A stretch of DNA of 53,270 nucleotides from Candidatus Hadersleviella danica (GTDB lineage: Bacteria; Chloroflexota; Anaerolineae; Promineifilales; Promineifilaceae): NCBI GenBank assembly GCA_016711405.1, contig JADJSZ010000060.1, positions 1 through 53,270 on the forward strand. Reading direction: 5' to 3'. The notes under the pieces were generated by a model, which did no database searches, had not been told where the DNA came from, and was given only the letters and a program-made list of their open reading frames with translations. The first letter of the stretch is position 1. Every line of letters starts with the position of its first letter. Below, one piece after another: positions 33,651-41,708 of the stretch. Position numbers and translations under genes: made by a program.

Positions 33651-34547
33651 TTACTCGGCCGCAGTCGTAACCAGAAACGCCATCACCATCGCCCCATCCT
33701 TGTTCCACAGCGTCAACACATCGCGCTGGATGGTGTAGCTGGCCACATCGGCCAGTGCCTTGAGGAATTCCGATTCGCGCTGGCCTGTGCCATCATCCAT
33801 ACACGCCCGTTTGGTGGCCCCAATCCCACTTAGGGTGAGCGAGCCGTCTTCGGCCGTTTCATACGCGCCGAAGTATTGGTTGCAACCTGTGTAGCCTGTC
33901 ATTTGCCCATCGGCAAACACGGCCGTGATGTTCTGGTCAAACTGGGTCGAAACCACACTTTCTGTCTCGGGTTGGGCAATGCCATTCAGCACCCAATTCG
34001 TGCCAAGTAATTCGGCGTGTTGGGCGGGCTGGAAGATGAGGTCGCCCTCGGCCGTGCTAATGGTCAGTACATCACCAACTAAGTTGAGCGAGGTGGCCGT
34101 TTGCAACATGGCTAAATACGCTTGTTCTTGATCCATGCTGGCCTCGCAAAACATCATTGTGCTACCCACTTCGCCCACGGTGAAGTTAGAGCCTTCCAGC
34201 GTGTACGTGCCTAAAAAGTAGCTGTTGCACCCCGCTGAGCCACCGATGCTATCGGGTTGGAAGGTTATGGTAATGTTGGTATCGGGCAGTGGGGTTTGCC
34301 CACCATAGCTGACCAAATCCCAATCGGTGTTGGCCAGTTGTTCCAACCAATTAACGGTTGGCTCGGCATCGGGCACTGTTTCGGTGGGCACGGCCGTTTC
34401 TTCAGCGGGTGCGCCTTCGCTGGCGGGGGGCACGGCCGCTGGTTCGGCCCCTTGGCTCCCGCCACAGGCGACCACGGCCGCCATCAGTACCAACAACAAA
34501 CCGAACAAACTCCAGCCCTTTAATTTGAGGGTATATACCTGTTTCAT
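33651..34547 (-). CDS. Lipoprotein with two META (HslJ-like) domains
   Basis: Exported lipoprotein of about 299 residues. Signal peptide with lipobox LMAAVVACGG (lipidated Cys near residue 30), then a Ser/Pro/Glu-rich linker (PASEGAPAEETAVPTETVP), then two META domains. The first contains WDLVSYGGQ and GSAGCNSYFLGTYTLEG, the second NWVLNGIAQP and TGYTGCNQYFGAYETAEDG. The paired GCNxYFG/T turns are the domain signature; HslJ relates to heat-shock and novobiocin resistance in E. coli, but META function is otherwise unclear. It is divergent from nrfHA across a 288-bp gap, with no clear regulation signal. I start at the ATG at 34547. Confidence 0.85.
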   Translation of the reverse strand: MKQVYTLKLKGWSLFGLLLVLMAAVVACGGSQGAEPAAVPPASEGAPAEETAVPTETVPDAEPTVNWLEQLANTDWDLVSYGGQTPLPDTNITITFQPDSIGGSAGCNSYFLGTYTLEGSNFTVGEVGSTMMFCEASMDQEQAYLAMLQTATSLNLVGDVLTISTAEGDLIFQPAQHAELLGTNWVLNGIAQPETESVVSTQFDQNITAVFADGQMTGYTGCNQYFGAYETAEDGSLTLSGIGATKRACMDDGTGQRESEFLKALADVASYTIQRDVLTLWNKDGAMVMAFLVTTAAE

Positions 34548-34779
34548 TGTCAAAAATCTCCTTTAATCGTCTGCGCCAGCAAATCGTGACATCCGTCAGT
34601 CATGTTCATGACAAACAGCACCATTCACTGGGACTTCTCTGAGCGAGCTGTTTTAGATAGGCCATCTTTGCCAACGCGTTTGTAAAATTTGGGTAATGTC
34701 GCTTGTCAATTTTCAGCCGCTCCTCCTATAACGAGTTATTGAGCCAAAAAGGTTCCCCACTTTGGTGCCACATCCTGCT

Positions 34780-34806
34780 TTGACAAAACTGAAAAATTGT
34801 TAAATT
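34780..34806 (+). promoter_or_regulatory. Possible sigma-70-type promoter of nrfHA
   Basis: TTGACA at 34780-34785 and TAAATT at 34801-34806, spacer 15 bp, so it is short of the 17-bp optimum. It is 29 bp before the nrfH start. No FNR or NarL palindrome was found, so anaerobic control is not shown by the sequence. Confidence 0.35.
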
Positions 34807-34835
34807 TTCATTAACAACCCAGTTTGGAGGAACCC

Positions 34836-35350
34836 ATGCAAACCTCACAATCTTCTCCCTCCCCACCCTATCATGGTGGAAACGTTGGTCAAGCAGATTA
34901 TCGGCCGCCGCGCCCTTATGGTTCTGGATTTTGGCCGTTGGGCTTCTCGGCGGCATCGCTGGGCTGGGCCGCTTTACCTTTGTCTATGCCGAAGGTGGCT
35001 CCTACTTCTCCGACGACCCGCTTTCCTGTGTCAACTGCCACATCATGAACGACCAGTATGATGCATGGGGGCATGGGAGCCACAAAAACGTCGCTACCTG
35101 CAACGATTGTCACACGCCCCACACTTTCCCCGCTAAATATGTCATCAAAGGGATCAATGGCTGGAATCACAGTGTGGCTTTCACCACTGGCAATTTCCAC
35201 GAACCCATCCAAATCACCGAATTGAATCGGAGTGTGGCCGTGGAAAATTGTCTCTATTGCCACAGCGAATTTGTCGCCCCCATTAACCATCTGGCCACGG
35301 CCGAGGAACCGACCAACTGCCTCGCCTGTCATCAGGATATTGGGCATTAA
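34836..35350 (+). CDS. nrfH: NrfH tetrahaem cytochrome c, quinol-oxidising subunit, one frameshift
   Basis: Membrane-anchored NapC/NirT-family cytochrome that takes electrons from menaquinol to NrfA. About 171 residues after repair. Four CxxCH haem sites: CVNCH, CNDCH, CLYCH and CLACH, as required for NrfH. A hydrophobic helix (LWFWILAVGLLGGIAGLGRF) precedes them. One C is missing at 34913-34915, which shifts the frame before the helix; restoring it links the cytoplasmic tail (MQTSQSSPSPPYHGGNV) to the helix. Ribosome site GGAGG lies seven bases before the ATG. nrfA follows 102 bp downstream, normal for the nrfHA operon, with no biogenesis genes adjacent. Confidence 0.9.
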
Positions 35351-35452
35351 AGATAGTGAAGGGAGATAGGGATAGGGGAATAATAGTCGGCCAGCCAACC
35401 GCTTACTCCCTCTTCTCTCTTCTCTTTTCTCTCTACTCAAAGGACGGATGCA

Positions 35453-36772
35453 ATGAACACTTCTAAACGACCTGTCTGGTGGCTCATCGCCGCATTTATC
35501 GGCGGCATGTTGATTATGGCTGGGTTGGCCGCTCTGCTGACCAACATCCAGCAACGCAAGAACGAAGCGGCCGAATACCCTGCCATTATCCCCATTGCCG
35601 AAGGGGAACTAGACCCGGCCGTGTGGGGTCTCAACTACCCCCGCCAATACGACTCCTTCATGCGCACCCAAGACGACACCTTTAGCACCCCTTATGGTGG
35701 CTCGGTGGTCTACTCCAAAATGGAGCGGTACCCTGCCATGGCGCGCTTGTGGGCAGGCTACGCCTTCTCCAAAGACCATGACGAGGAGCGCGGCCATTTC
35801 TACGCCCTAACCGACCAACTCGAAACCCAGCGGATTCAGTTGGTGGAACAGCCGGGGGCGTGTGCCAATTGCCACGCGGCCGAAACCCCGCTCCTGATCG
35901 AAGAGATGGGTTGGGATGCCTTTAACAGCACCCCCTACAACGAACTCAAGGCCAATCTGCACACCAACACTTCCTGCAACGATTGCCACAACCCTCAAAC
36001 AATGGAACTCCGCATCACCCGCCCTGCCCTGCTCAATGGGCTAGAAGCGGCCGGGATAGATATCACCCAAGCCAGCCGGCAGGATATGCGCACATACGTT
36101 TGCGCCCAATGCCATGTCGAGTATTACTTTGCGGGCGAGAACAAAGAGCTAACCTTCCCGTGGGCGCAAGGGCTAAACATTGACAACATCGAATCTTATT
36201 ACGATGGGTATGGCTTTAAGGATTGGACCCACGCCGAAACGGGTGCGCCGATGATTAAAATTCAGCACCCCGAGTTTGAGATGTGGAGCAGTGGGCTTCA
36301 CGCCAAATCGGGTGTGGCTTGTGCCGATTGCCATATGCCCTACATGCGCGAAGGCTCGGTCAAGGTCTCCGACCACTGGTTGCGTAGCCCACTCTCCAAC
36401 ATTAATAACGCGTGCCAAACGTGCCACCAGCAAGATGAGGTGGCGCTGGAAGAGCGCATTGTCACCATTCAGACACGCACGGCCGAACTCCTGCGCCTGA
36501 GCGAAGAGGCGATTTTAGACGCAATGGATGCCATTGTGGCCGCCAAAGAAGCGGGTGCGACCGATGCTCAACTGGCGCAAGCCCTGCAATTGCACCGCCG
36601 CGCCTCCTTGCGCTGGGATTTTGTCTCGTCCGAGAACAGCACGGGTTTCCACAGTCCCCAAGAATCGGCTCGCGTGTTGGCGATGGCCATTGATTTTGCC
36701 CGCCAAGCCCAAATCGAGGCGGAGCGACTGACATCTGACCTTACCGAACAGCCCGCGCCAGCAGGGAATTAG
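35453..36772 (+). CDS. nrfA: Ammonia-forming cytochrome c nitrite reductase, pentahaem
   Basis: Periplasmic enzyme of 439 residues that reduces nitrite to ammonium with six electrons. An N-terminal helix (residues about 9-29, LIAAFIGGMLIMAGLAALL) anchors or exports it. Five CxxC haem sites: CANCH, CNDCH, CAQCH, CADCH and CQTCH. In most NrfA the catalytic haem is bound by C-x-x-C-K; here the first site reads C-x-x-C-H. The active-site Tyr follows the third haem in CHVEYYF, and the His lies in LHAKSGVACADCHMPY. NrfH just upstream supplies electrons. Together they imply a capacity for dissimilatory nitrite reduction to ammonium. Confidence 0.92.
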   Translation: MNTSKRPVWWLIAAFIGGMLIMAGLAALLTNIQQRKNEAAEYPAIIPIAEGELDPAVWGLNYPRQYDSFMRTQDDTFSTPYGGSVVYSKMERYPAMARLWAGYAFSKDHDEERGHFYALTDQLETQRIQLVEQPGACANCHAAETPLLIEEMGWDAFNSTPYNELKANLHTNTSCNDCHNPQTMELRITRPALLNGLEAAGIDITQASRQDMRTYVCAQCHVEYYFAGENKELTFPWAQGLNIDNIESYYDGYGFKDWTHAETGAPMIKIQHPEFEMWSSGLHAKSGVACADCHMPYMREGSVKVSDHWLRSPLSNINNACQTCHQQDEVALEERIVTIQTRTAELLRLSEEAILDAMDAIVAAKEAGATDAQLAQALQLHRRASLRWDFVSSENSTGFHSPQESARVLAMAIDFARQAQIEAERLTSDLTEQPAPAGN

Positions 36773-36820
36773 AGGGAAAATAGGGCGATTCACAAATCTC
36801 CCCCGTTCATTCAATATCAA

Positions 36821-36849
36821 GAGGCTTCTCGCAAGATAAGCCTCTTTTT
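36821..36849 (+). terminator. Rho-independent terminator after nrfA
   Basis: Stem GAGGCTT / AAGCCTC with a ten-base loop and a T-run 36845-36849. It separates nrfHA from the purine cluster. Confidence 0.8.
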
Positions 36850-36897
36850 GTTGGTCGCTACAGTGCCAAACTTAGCGCACCTGTCCTTCTTTGGCTA

Positions 36898-36997
36898 AAC
36901 TCACGAACAATGAATAATGAGTAATGAATAAAGTGAAGTTGGTGATTATGAGCCAAAAAGAAACACACCAGTAACCAGTAACCAGTAACCAATAACT
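36898..36997. repeat. Heptamer arrays ahead of purE
   Basis: AATGAATAATGAGTAATGAAT (36907-36927) and AGTAACCAGTAACCAATAAC (36974-36993) type units. The purE start codon follows the last unit directly, without an obvious ribosome site. Confidence 0.75.
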
Positions 36998-37495
36998 ATG
37001 ATTACCCAACCACTTGTCGGTTTAATTATGGGGAGCATTTCGGATTGGGAGACGATGCAAAACGCGGCCGAGCTTCTCCAGCAATTCGGCGTACCTTATG
37101 AAGCCAAAGTCGTTTCCGCCCACCGCACGCCCAACTTGATGGTGCGCTACGCCGAGGAAGCGGAGGAGCGCGGCCTGAAAGTGATTATTGCTGGCGCAGG
37201 CGGTGCGGCTCATCTGCCCGGCATGACGGCCGGGCACACCCTTGTACCCGTCATCGGCGTGCCCATCCAGAGCCGCGCTCTCAATGGCCTCGATTCGCTC
37301 CTCTCCATTGTGCAGATGCCCGCTGGTGTGCCCGTGGCTACGATGGCTATCGGCAAGGCGGGGGCGATTAACGCCGCCCTGCAAGCGATTCTCATCTTGG
37401 GCAACGAAGACCCCGCCTTGCGCGACAAAGCCCGCGCCTACCGCGCCCAACGTGCGGCCGAAGTGGAAGAGATAGTTCTGAGTGCTGAGTTCTGA
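36998..37495 (+). CDS. purE: N5-carboxyaminoimidazole ribonucleotide mutase
   Basis: Class I PurE of 165 residues; converts N5-CAIR to CAIR in purine synthesis, working as an octamer. GLIMGSISDWETM is the phosphate-binding start, VVSAHRTP holds the catalytic His region, and AGAGGAAHLPGMTAG and GVPIQSRALNGLDSLLSIVQMPAG complete the signature. All are intact. The last residues (VLSAEF, stop) are encoded by TGCTGAG/TTCTGAG heptamers. purK begins five bases after the stop, so the two are certainly co-transcribed. Confidence 0.93.
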   Translation: MITQPLVGLIMGSISDWETMQNAAELLQQFGVPYEAKVVSAHRTPNLMVRYAEEAEERGLKVIIAGAGGAAHLPGMTAGHTLVPVIGVPIQSRALNGLDSLLSIVQMPAGVPVATMAIGKAGAINAALQAILILGNEDPALRDKARAYRAQRAAEVEEIVLSAEF

Positions 37496-37500
37496 GTGTC

Positions 37501-38545
37501 ATGCCCCAATCCAAAATCCAAAATCCAAAATCCAAAATCGCCACCATTGGCATGTTGGGCAGTGGCCAACTCGGCCGCATGTTTGCCATCGAAGCGCGGC
37601 GGATGGGCTACCGCGTCCACGTCTTTTCGCCCGAGCGAGATAGCCCCACAGGGCAGGGCCGTGTTGGCCATTGCCCAAAACAGGTTGCGCGAAAAAGCGT
37701 TCATGGCCGCAAACGGCTTGCCCGTGCCCCCCTTTGCCCCTGTCCACAGTGCGGCCGATTTGCACACAGCGTTGGCGCAAATTGGCACCCCGGCCGTCCT
37801 CAAAACGGCCGAATCGGGCTATGATGGCAAGGGGCAGGTCAAAATCAGCCATGTGGCGGAGGCCACGGCCGCATGGGAGGCCATCGGCCGCCAACCCGCC
37901 ATCTTGGAGGGCTTTGTGCCCTTTGTGAAGGAGCTTTCGGTGGTGGCGGCGCGGGGGCAACAGGGGGATTTTGCCCATTATGGCGCCATCGAAAACGAAC
38001 ACCGCGACCACATTCTCTATCGCTCCATCTCCCCCGCCCTTGTTCCCTATGAAGTCGCCGAGCGGGCTATCCAATATGCTCAAATAGTACTAGAATGCCT
38101 AGACGTAGTCGGTGTGCTTTGTGTAGAATTTTTCTTAACCGCCGACAACACCCTGCTCCTTAACGAAATCGCCCCCCGCCCCCACAATTCAGGCCACCTA
38201 ACGATTGAAAGCCACCAGACGAACCAGTTTGAACAACAGGTTCGGGCGGTGTGTGGCTTGCCGTTGGGCAGTACGGCGCAGTTGCGCCCCGCCGCCATGC
38301 TCAATTTGTTGGGCGATGTGTGGCCGGCGCACGGCCAGCCCGCTTGGGCGGCCGTTCACGCCATTCCCCATGTCAAACTTCATCTGTATGGCAAACACAC
38401 CGCCCGCAAAGGGCGCAAAATGGGGCATCTCACGGCCGTGGGGGAGACGGTGGAGGAGGCTGTGGTGGTGTTGAGCGAGGCCGAGAAATGGGCGGAGGGG
38501 CAGGGGAGCGGAGGCGCAGAGGAGAGGCTGATTGCTGACCGCTGA
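37501..38545 (+). CDS. purK: N5-carboxyaminoimidazole ribonucleotide synthase, internally deleted
   Basis: ATP-grasp enzyme that makes N5-CAIR from AIR, bicarbonate and ATP. The N-terminus has IGMLGSGQLGRMFAIEARRMGYRVHVFSPE. The sequence then changes frame near 37650-37670 and resumes as AIAQNRLREKAFM, skipping about 45-50 residues present in normal PurK (the region up to the ATP-grasp start). The remainder is complete: KTAESGYDGKGQVK, LEGFVPFVKELSVVAARG, EIAPRPHNSGHLTIE and NLLGDVW. The shortfall is larger than a single-base error. It is either a true deletion or a bad join. The first codons (PQSKIQNPKSK) are AATCCAA heptamers, and the end (RLIADR) also lies in repeat. Confidence 0.8.
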
Positions 38546-38573
38546 GAGACTGACAGACTGAGAGACTAACATC

Positions 38574-40178
38574 ATGGAAAACTGGTTTGAGGAAGAGGAC
38601 GAAAACGACAAATTTCACGACGAGTGTGGCGTGTTTGGGGTGTATGCTCCCGGCCGCGAGGTGGGGCGCATCACCTTTTTTGGCCTTCATGCGTTGCAAC
38701 ATCGGGGGCAAGAGAGTGCGGGAATCGCGTCTTATGACGGCCGTGCCACCCACATCCACAAAGAAATGGGGCTGGTTCCCCAAATTTTTACCGAGCGCGA
38801 CATTAAGAAGTTAACGGGGCACATGGCCATCGGCCACACCCGCTACTCGACCACGGGTTCGGCGCATGTGCGCAATGCCGGGCCGTATCTCATCGAAACG
38901 ATTAACGGCCCTTTGGGGGTGGCGCACAATGGCAACCTCACCAATGCGCTGGATTTGCGCCACCACCTGTTGGAGCGGGGGGTTGGCCTCTCCTCCTCCA
39001 CCGATAGCGAGGTGATTACGCAGGTGTTGGCTTCTCCTCCGGCCGTGTGGCAGGAGAGTTCGGCCGCACCCGCCATTCCCTTGCCCGTCTACAATGGCGG
39101 CGGGAGCTACACGGGTAAACTCCACGCCACGAAGGGTAACGGCAATGGGAACGGCAACGGAAATGGAAATGGCAATAGTCGCCAACCGTCGGTGTGGGAA
39201 GAGCGCATTAAGGCGTTTATGCAGGTGGCGCAGGGGGCGTACAGCCTCGTTTTGCTCACCCACGAAGGGCTATATGCCGTGCGCGACCCGTTGGGGCTAC
39301 GGCCGCTGTGCCTTGGCGAACTGCCCGATGGCTACGTCGTCGCCTCCGAATCGTGCGCCATTTTAACTGTGGGAGCCAAGTTTGTGCGCGAAATTGAGCC
39401 GGGCGAAATCATTCGCCTCGATAAAAACGGGGTCACTTCCATCATGGGGGCGCCCTCCGAAAAACAGGCGTTGTGCATTTTCGAGTATGTCTACTTTGCC
39501 CGCCCCGATTCCAAATTTGAGGGGCAAATTATCCATGAGGTGCGCCAACGCATGGGGCGGCAATTGGCCAAAGAGTCTCCTGTGGAGGCGGATTTTGTGA
39601 TGGGTGTGCCCGATTCGGCCTACCCAGCCGCCATCGGTTTTGGGCAAGAGCTGGGTATTCCTTTTAATGAAGGGCTAACCAAAAACCGGTACATCGGCCG
39701 TACTTTCATCCAACCAATGGACGAGATGCGCCGCGAGCGGGTGCGGCTCAAGTACAACCCCTTGCCCGACAATTTGCGCGGCCAGCGGGTGGTGTTGGTG
39801 GATGATTCGATTGTGCGGGGCAACACGATTGGGCCGATTATTGCCCTGTTGCGCGAGGCGGGCGCGGCCGAGGTGCATGTGCGCGTCTCGTCGCCCCCTG
39901 TGCGCCACCCCTGTTTTATGGGCATTGATATGGCCACGTATGAGCAGTTGATTGGCCACCGCATGGATGTGGAGGATATTCGGCGCAAAATTGGGGCGGA
40001 TTCGCTGGGGTATCTCAGTTTGGAGGGGATGAAGGCGGCCGTGCAATCGGGCGCAAAGGGCGAACGCACAGGCCATTGCACAGCTTGCTTCTCGGGCGAA
40101 TATCCGCTCGATGTCCCCGCATGGCTCTTCGCCGAAGACCGCACGAAGTATGAGTTTGAGGGGATGTGGGGGGGATAG
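38574..40178 (+). CDS. purF: Amidophosphoribosyltransferase with a Gly-Asn insertion
   Basis: Catalyses the first step of purine synthesis, replacing the pyrophosphate of PRPP with ammonia from glutamine. It has an N-terminal propeptide (MENWFEEEDENDKFHDE) before the catalytic Cys18 in CGVFGVY. The iron-sulfur-type cysteines are present (ALCIFEYVYFA, HPCFMGID, HCTACFSGE), so this is the Bacillus-type 4Fe-4S enzyme. The PRPP loop is VVLVDDSIVRGNTI. An insertion of about 50 residues (155-205) holds seven Gly-Asn repeats encoded by six-base repeats at 39139-39177. Length 534 residues against about 475-500 usually. Confidence 0.92.
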   Translation: MENWFEEEDENDKFHDECGVFGVYAPGREVGRITFFGLHALQHRGQESAGIASYDGRATHIHKEMGLVPQIFTERDIKKLTGHMAIGHTRYSTTGSAHVRNAGPYLIETINGPLGVAHNGNLTNALDLRHHLLERGVGLSSSTDSEVITQVLASPPAVWQESSAAPAIPLPVYNGGGSYTGKLHATKGNGNGNGNGNGNGNSRQPSVWEERIKAFMQVAQGAYSLVLLTHEGLYAVRDPLGLRPLCLGELPDGYVVASESCAILTVGAKFVREIEPGEIIRLDKNGVTSIMGAPSEKQALCIFEYVYFARPDSKFEGQIIHEVRQRMGRQLAKESPVEADFVMGVPDSAYPAAIGFGQELGIPFNEGLTKNRYIGRTFIQPMDEMRRERVRLKYNPLPDNLRGQRVVLVDDSIVRGNTIGPIIALLREAGAAEVHVRVSSPPVRHPCFMGIDMATYEQLIGHRMDVEDIRRKIGADSLGYLSLEGMKAAVQSGAKGERTGHCTACFSGEYPLDVPAWLFAEDRTKYEFEGMWGG

Positions 40179-40179
40179 G

Positions 40180-40283
40180 GCCGTAAAAAGTGAGAAGTGA
40201 GAAGTGAAAAATAAAAAGCGAGAGATGCACTTACTAGCGGCTAACAGCTAATAGCTAACAGCTAACAGCCACCGTAAAACATT
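40180..40283. repeat. Heptamer arrays between purF and purD
   Basis: AAAAGTGAGAAGTGAGAAGT (40185-40204) and GCTAACAGCTAATAGCTAAC (40239-40258) units fill the gap. Confidence 0.8.
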
Positions 40284-41570
40284 ATGAAAGTACTCATCAT
40301 CGGTTCGGGGGGGCGGGAACATGCACTGGCGTGGAAACTGGCGCAGAGCGACTTGGTGCGCCACATCTACGTCGCGCCGGGCAATGCCGGCACACACTGG
40401 CCTGCCCACAATGGCTTTTGCCGCACCGAAAACGTGCCCATCCAGCCCAGCGATTTAATGGGCTTGCGCCATTTTGCCCTTGAAAAAAGCATTGATTTAA
40501 CGGTTGTTGGCCCCGAAGCCCCGCTGGCCGAAGGGGTGGTGGATTTGTTCGAGCGGGATGGCCTGCCCATCTTTGGCCCTACCCACCAAGCCGCGCAACT
40601 CGAAGCGTCGAAGGCGTTTGCCAAGGCGTTCATGGTCGAGCAACACATCCCCACGGCCGCTTACGCCACCTTCACCGACTACCACGAGGCGATGGCCTAT
40701 TTGGCCACGCTGGAAGCCCCGGAGGGGTTGGTGGTCAAGGCCAGTGGCTTGGCGGCGGGCAAGGGGGTCATTATTTGCGACGATGTGGCCGTGGCGCAAG
40801 AGGCGGTTCACGCCATTATGCAAGACAGGGCGTTTGGCACGGCCGGGGATGCGGTTCTTATCGAAGAGCGGCTGAGTGGCCCCGAACTTTCTTTGCTCGC
40901 TTTTTGCGATGGGCAAACGGCCGTGCCCCTGCTCCCCGCCCGCGACCACAAGCGCATTTTCGACCATGACCAAGGCCCCAACACGGGCGGCATGGGGGCG
41001 TTTGCCCCTGTGCCCAATGTGGATATGGCGCTCATCGAAACGGTGCGGGCGCAAGTGTTGCAACCGACAGTGGATGGCATGTTGCGCCGGGGCACGCCGT
41101 TCAAGGGTATTTTATATGCGGGGATTATGCTCACCCCGCATGGGTTGCGCGTGCTGGAATTTAATTGCCGCTTTGGCGACCCCGAAACACAAGTTTTGCT
41201 TCCTCTGCTGGAAAATGATTTGGCGACGGTGTTGATGGCTTGCATTGATGGCCACCTCGACCGCCACCCCATCCACATGAAACAAGCCGCTTGTGCCACG
41301 GTGGTGATGGCTTCGCCGGGGTATCCGGGTCATTACCCTGTGGGGTTGCCCATCGTGGGCATCGAAGAGGCCAATCGTTTGGCAAACGTCATGGTTTTCC
41401 ATGCGGGCACGGCCGAAAATAACGGCGATGTTGTGACCCATGGCGGCCGTGTTTTAACTGTCAGTGGGGTGGGGGAAGATTTATCGGCCGCACTCGATGC
41501 CGCCTATGCAGGTGTGCAACAAATTTCGTTTGAGGGTGCTCATTACCGAACCGATATTGGTGGAAGATAA
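40284..41570 (+). CDS. purD: Phosphoribosylamine-glycine ligase
   Basis: ATP-grasp enzyme of 428 residues that joins glycine to phosphoribosylamine. The N-terminus is KVLIIGSGGREHALAWKLAQS, followed by VGPEAPLAEGVVDLF, the ATP-grasp lid VKASGLAAGKGVI, ERLSGPELSLLAFCDG, DHKRIFDHDQGPNTGGMGAF (family signature) and EFNCRFGDPETQVLLPLLE (metal ligands). No deletion or break. It completes the order purE-purK-purF-purD, all plus strand. Other purine genes are elsewhere in the genome. Confidence 0.93.
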   Translation: MKVLIIGSGGREHALAWKLAQSDLVRHIYVAPGNAGTHWPAHNGFCRTENVPIQPSDLMGLRHFALEKSIDLTVVGPEAPLAEGVVDLFERDGLPIFGPTHQAAQLEASKAFAKAFMVEQHIPTAAYATFTDYHEAMAYLATLEAPEGLVVKASGLAAGKGVIICDDVAVAQEAVHAIMQDRAFGTAGDAVLIEERLSGPELSLLAFCDGQTAVPLLPARDHKRIFDHDQGPNTGGMGAFAPVPNVDMALIETVRAQVLQPTVDGMLRRGTPFKGILYAGIMLTPHGLRVLEFNCRFGDPETQVLLPLLENDLATVLMACIDGHLDRHPIHMKQAACATVVMASPGYPGHYPVGLPIVGIEEANRLANVMVFHAGTAENNGDVVTHGGRVLTVSGVGEDLSAALDAAYAGVQQISFEGAHYRTDIGGR

Positions 41571-41574
41571 AAGG

Positions 41575-41700
41575 GAAGAGAGGTGAGAAAAGGTAAGAGA
41601 GAAGAGAGAGGTTGCGATAGGCCAGTCTCTTCCTCCCATTCTCCCTTCCTCTCTTACTTTCTTGCCCCCCCCCTTCTGCCCCATTCCAACTTTACCAAGG
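41575..41700. repeat. Heptamer-type arrays GAGAAGA/TCTCTTA after purD
   Basis: AGGTGAGAAAAGGTAAGAGAG (41581-41601) faces CTCCCATTCTCCCTTCCTCT (41633-41652). The tail (41698-41708) holds the AAGGAG ribosome site of the next gene. Confidence 0.7.
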
Positions 41701-41708
41701 AGTAAAAT

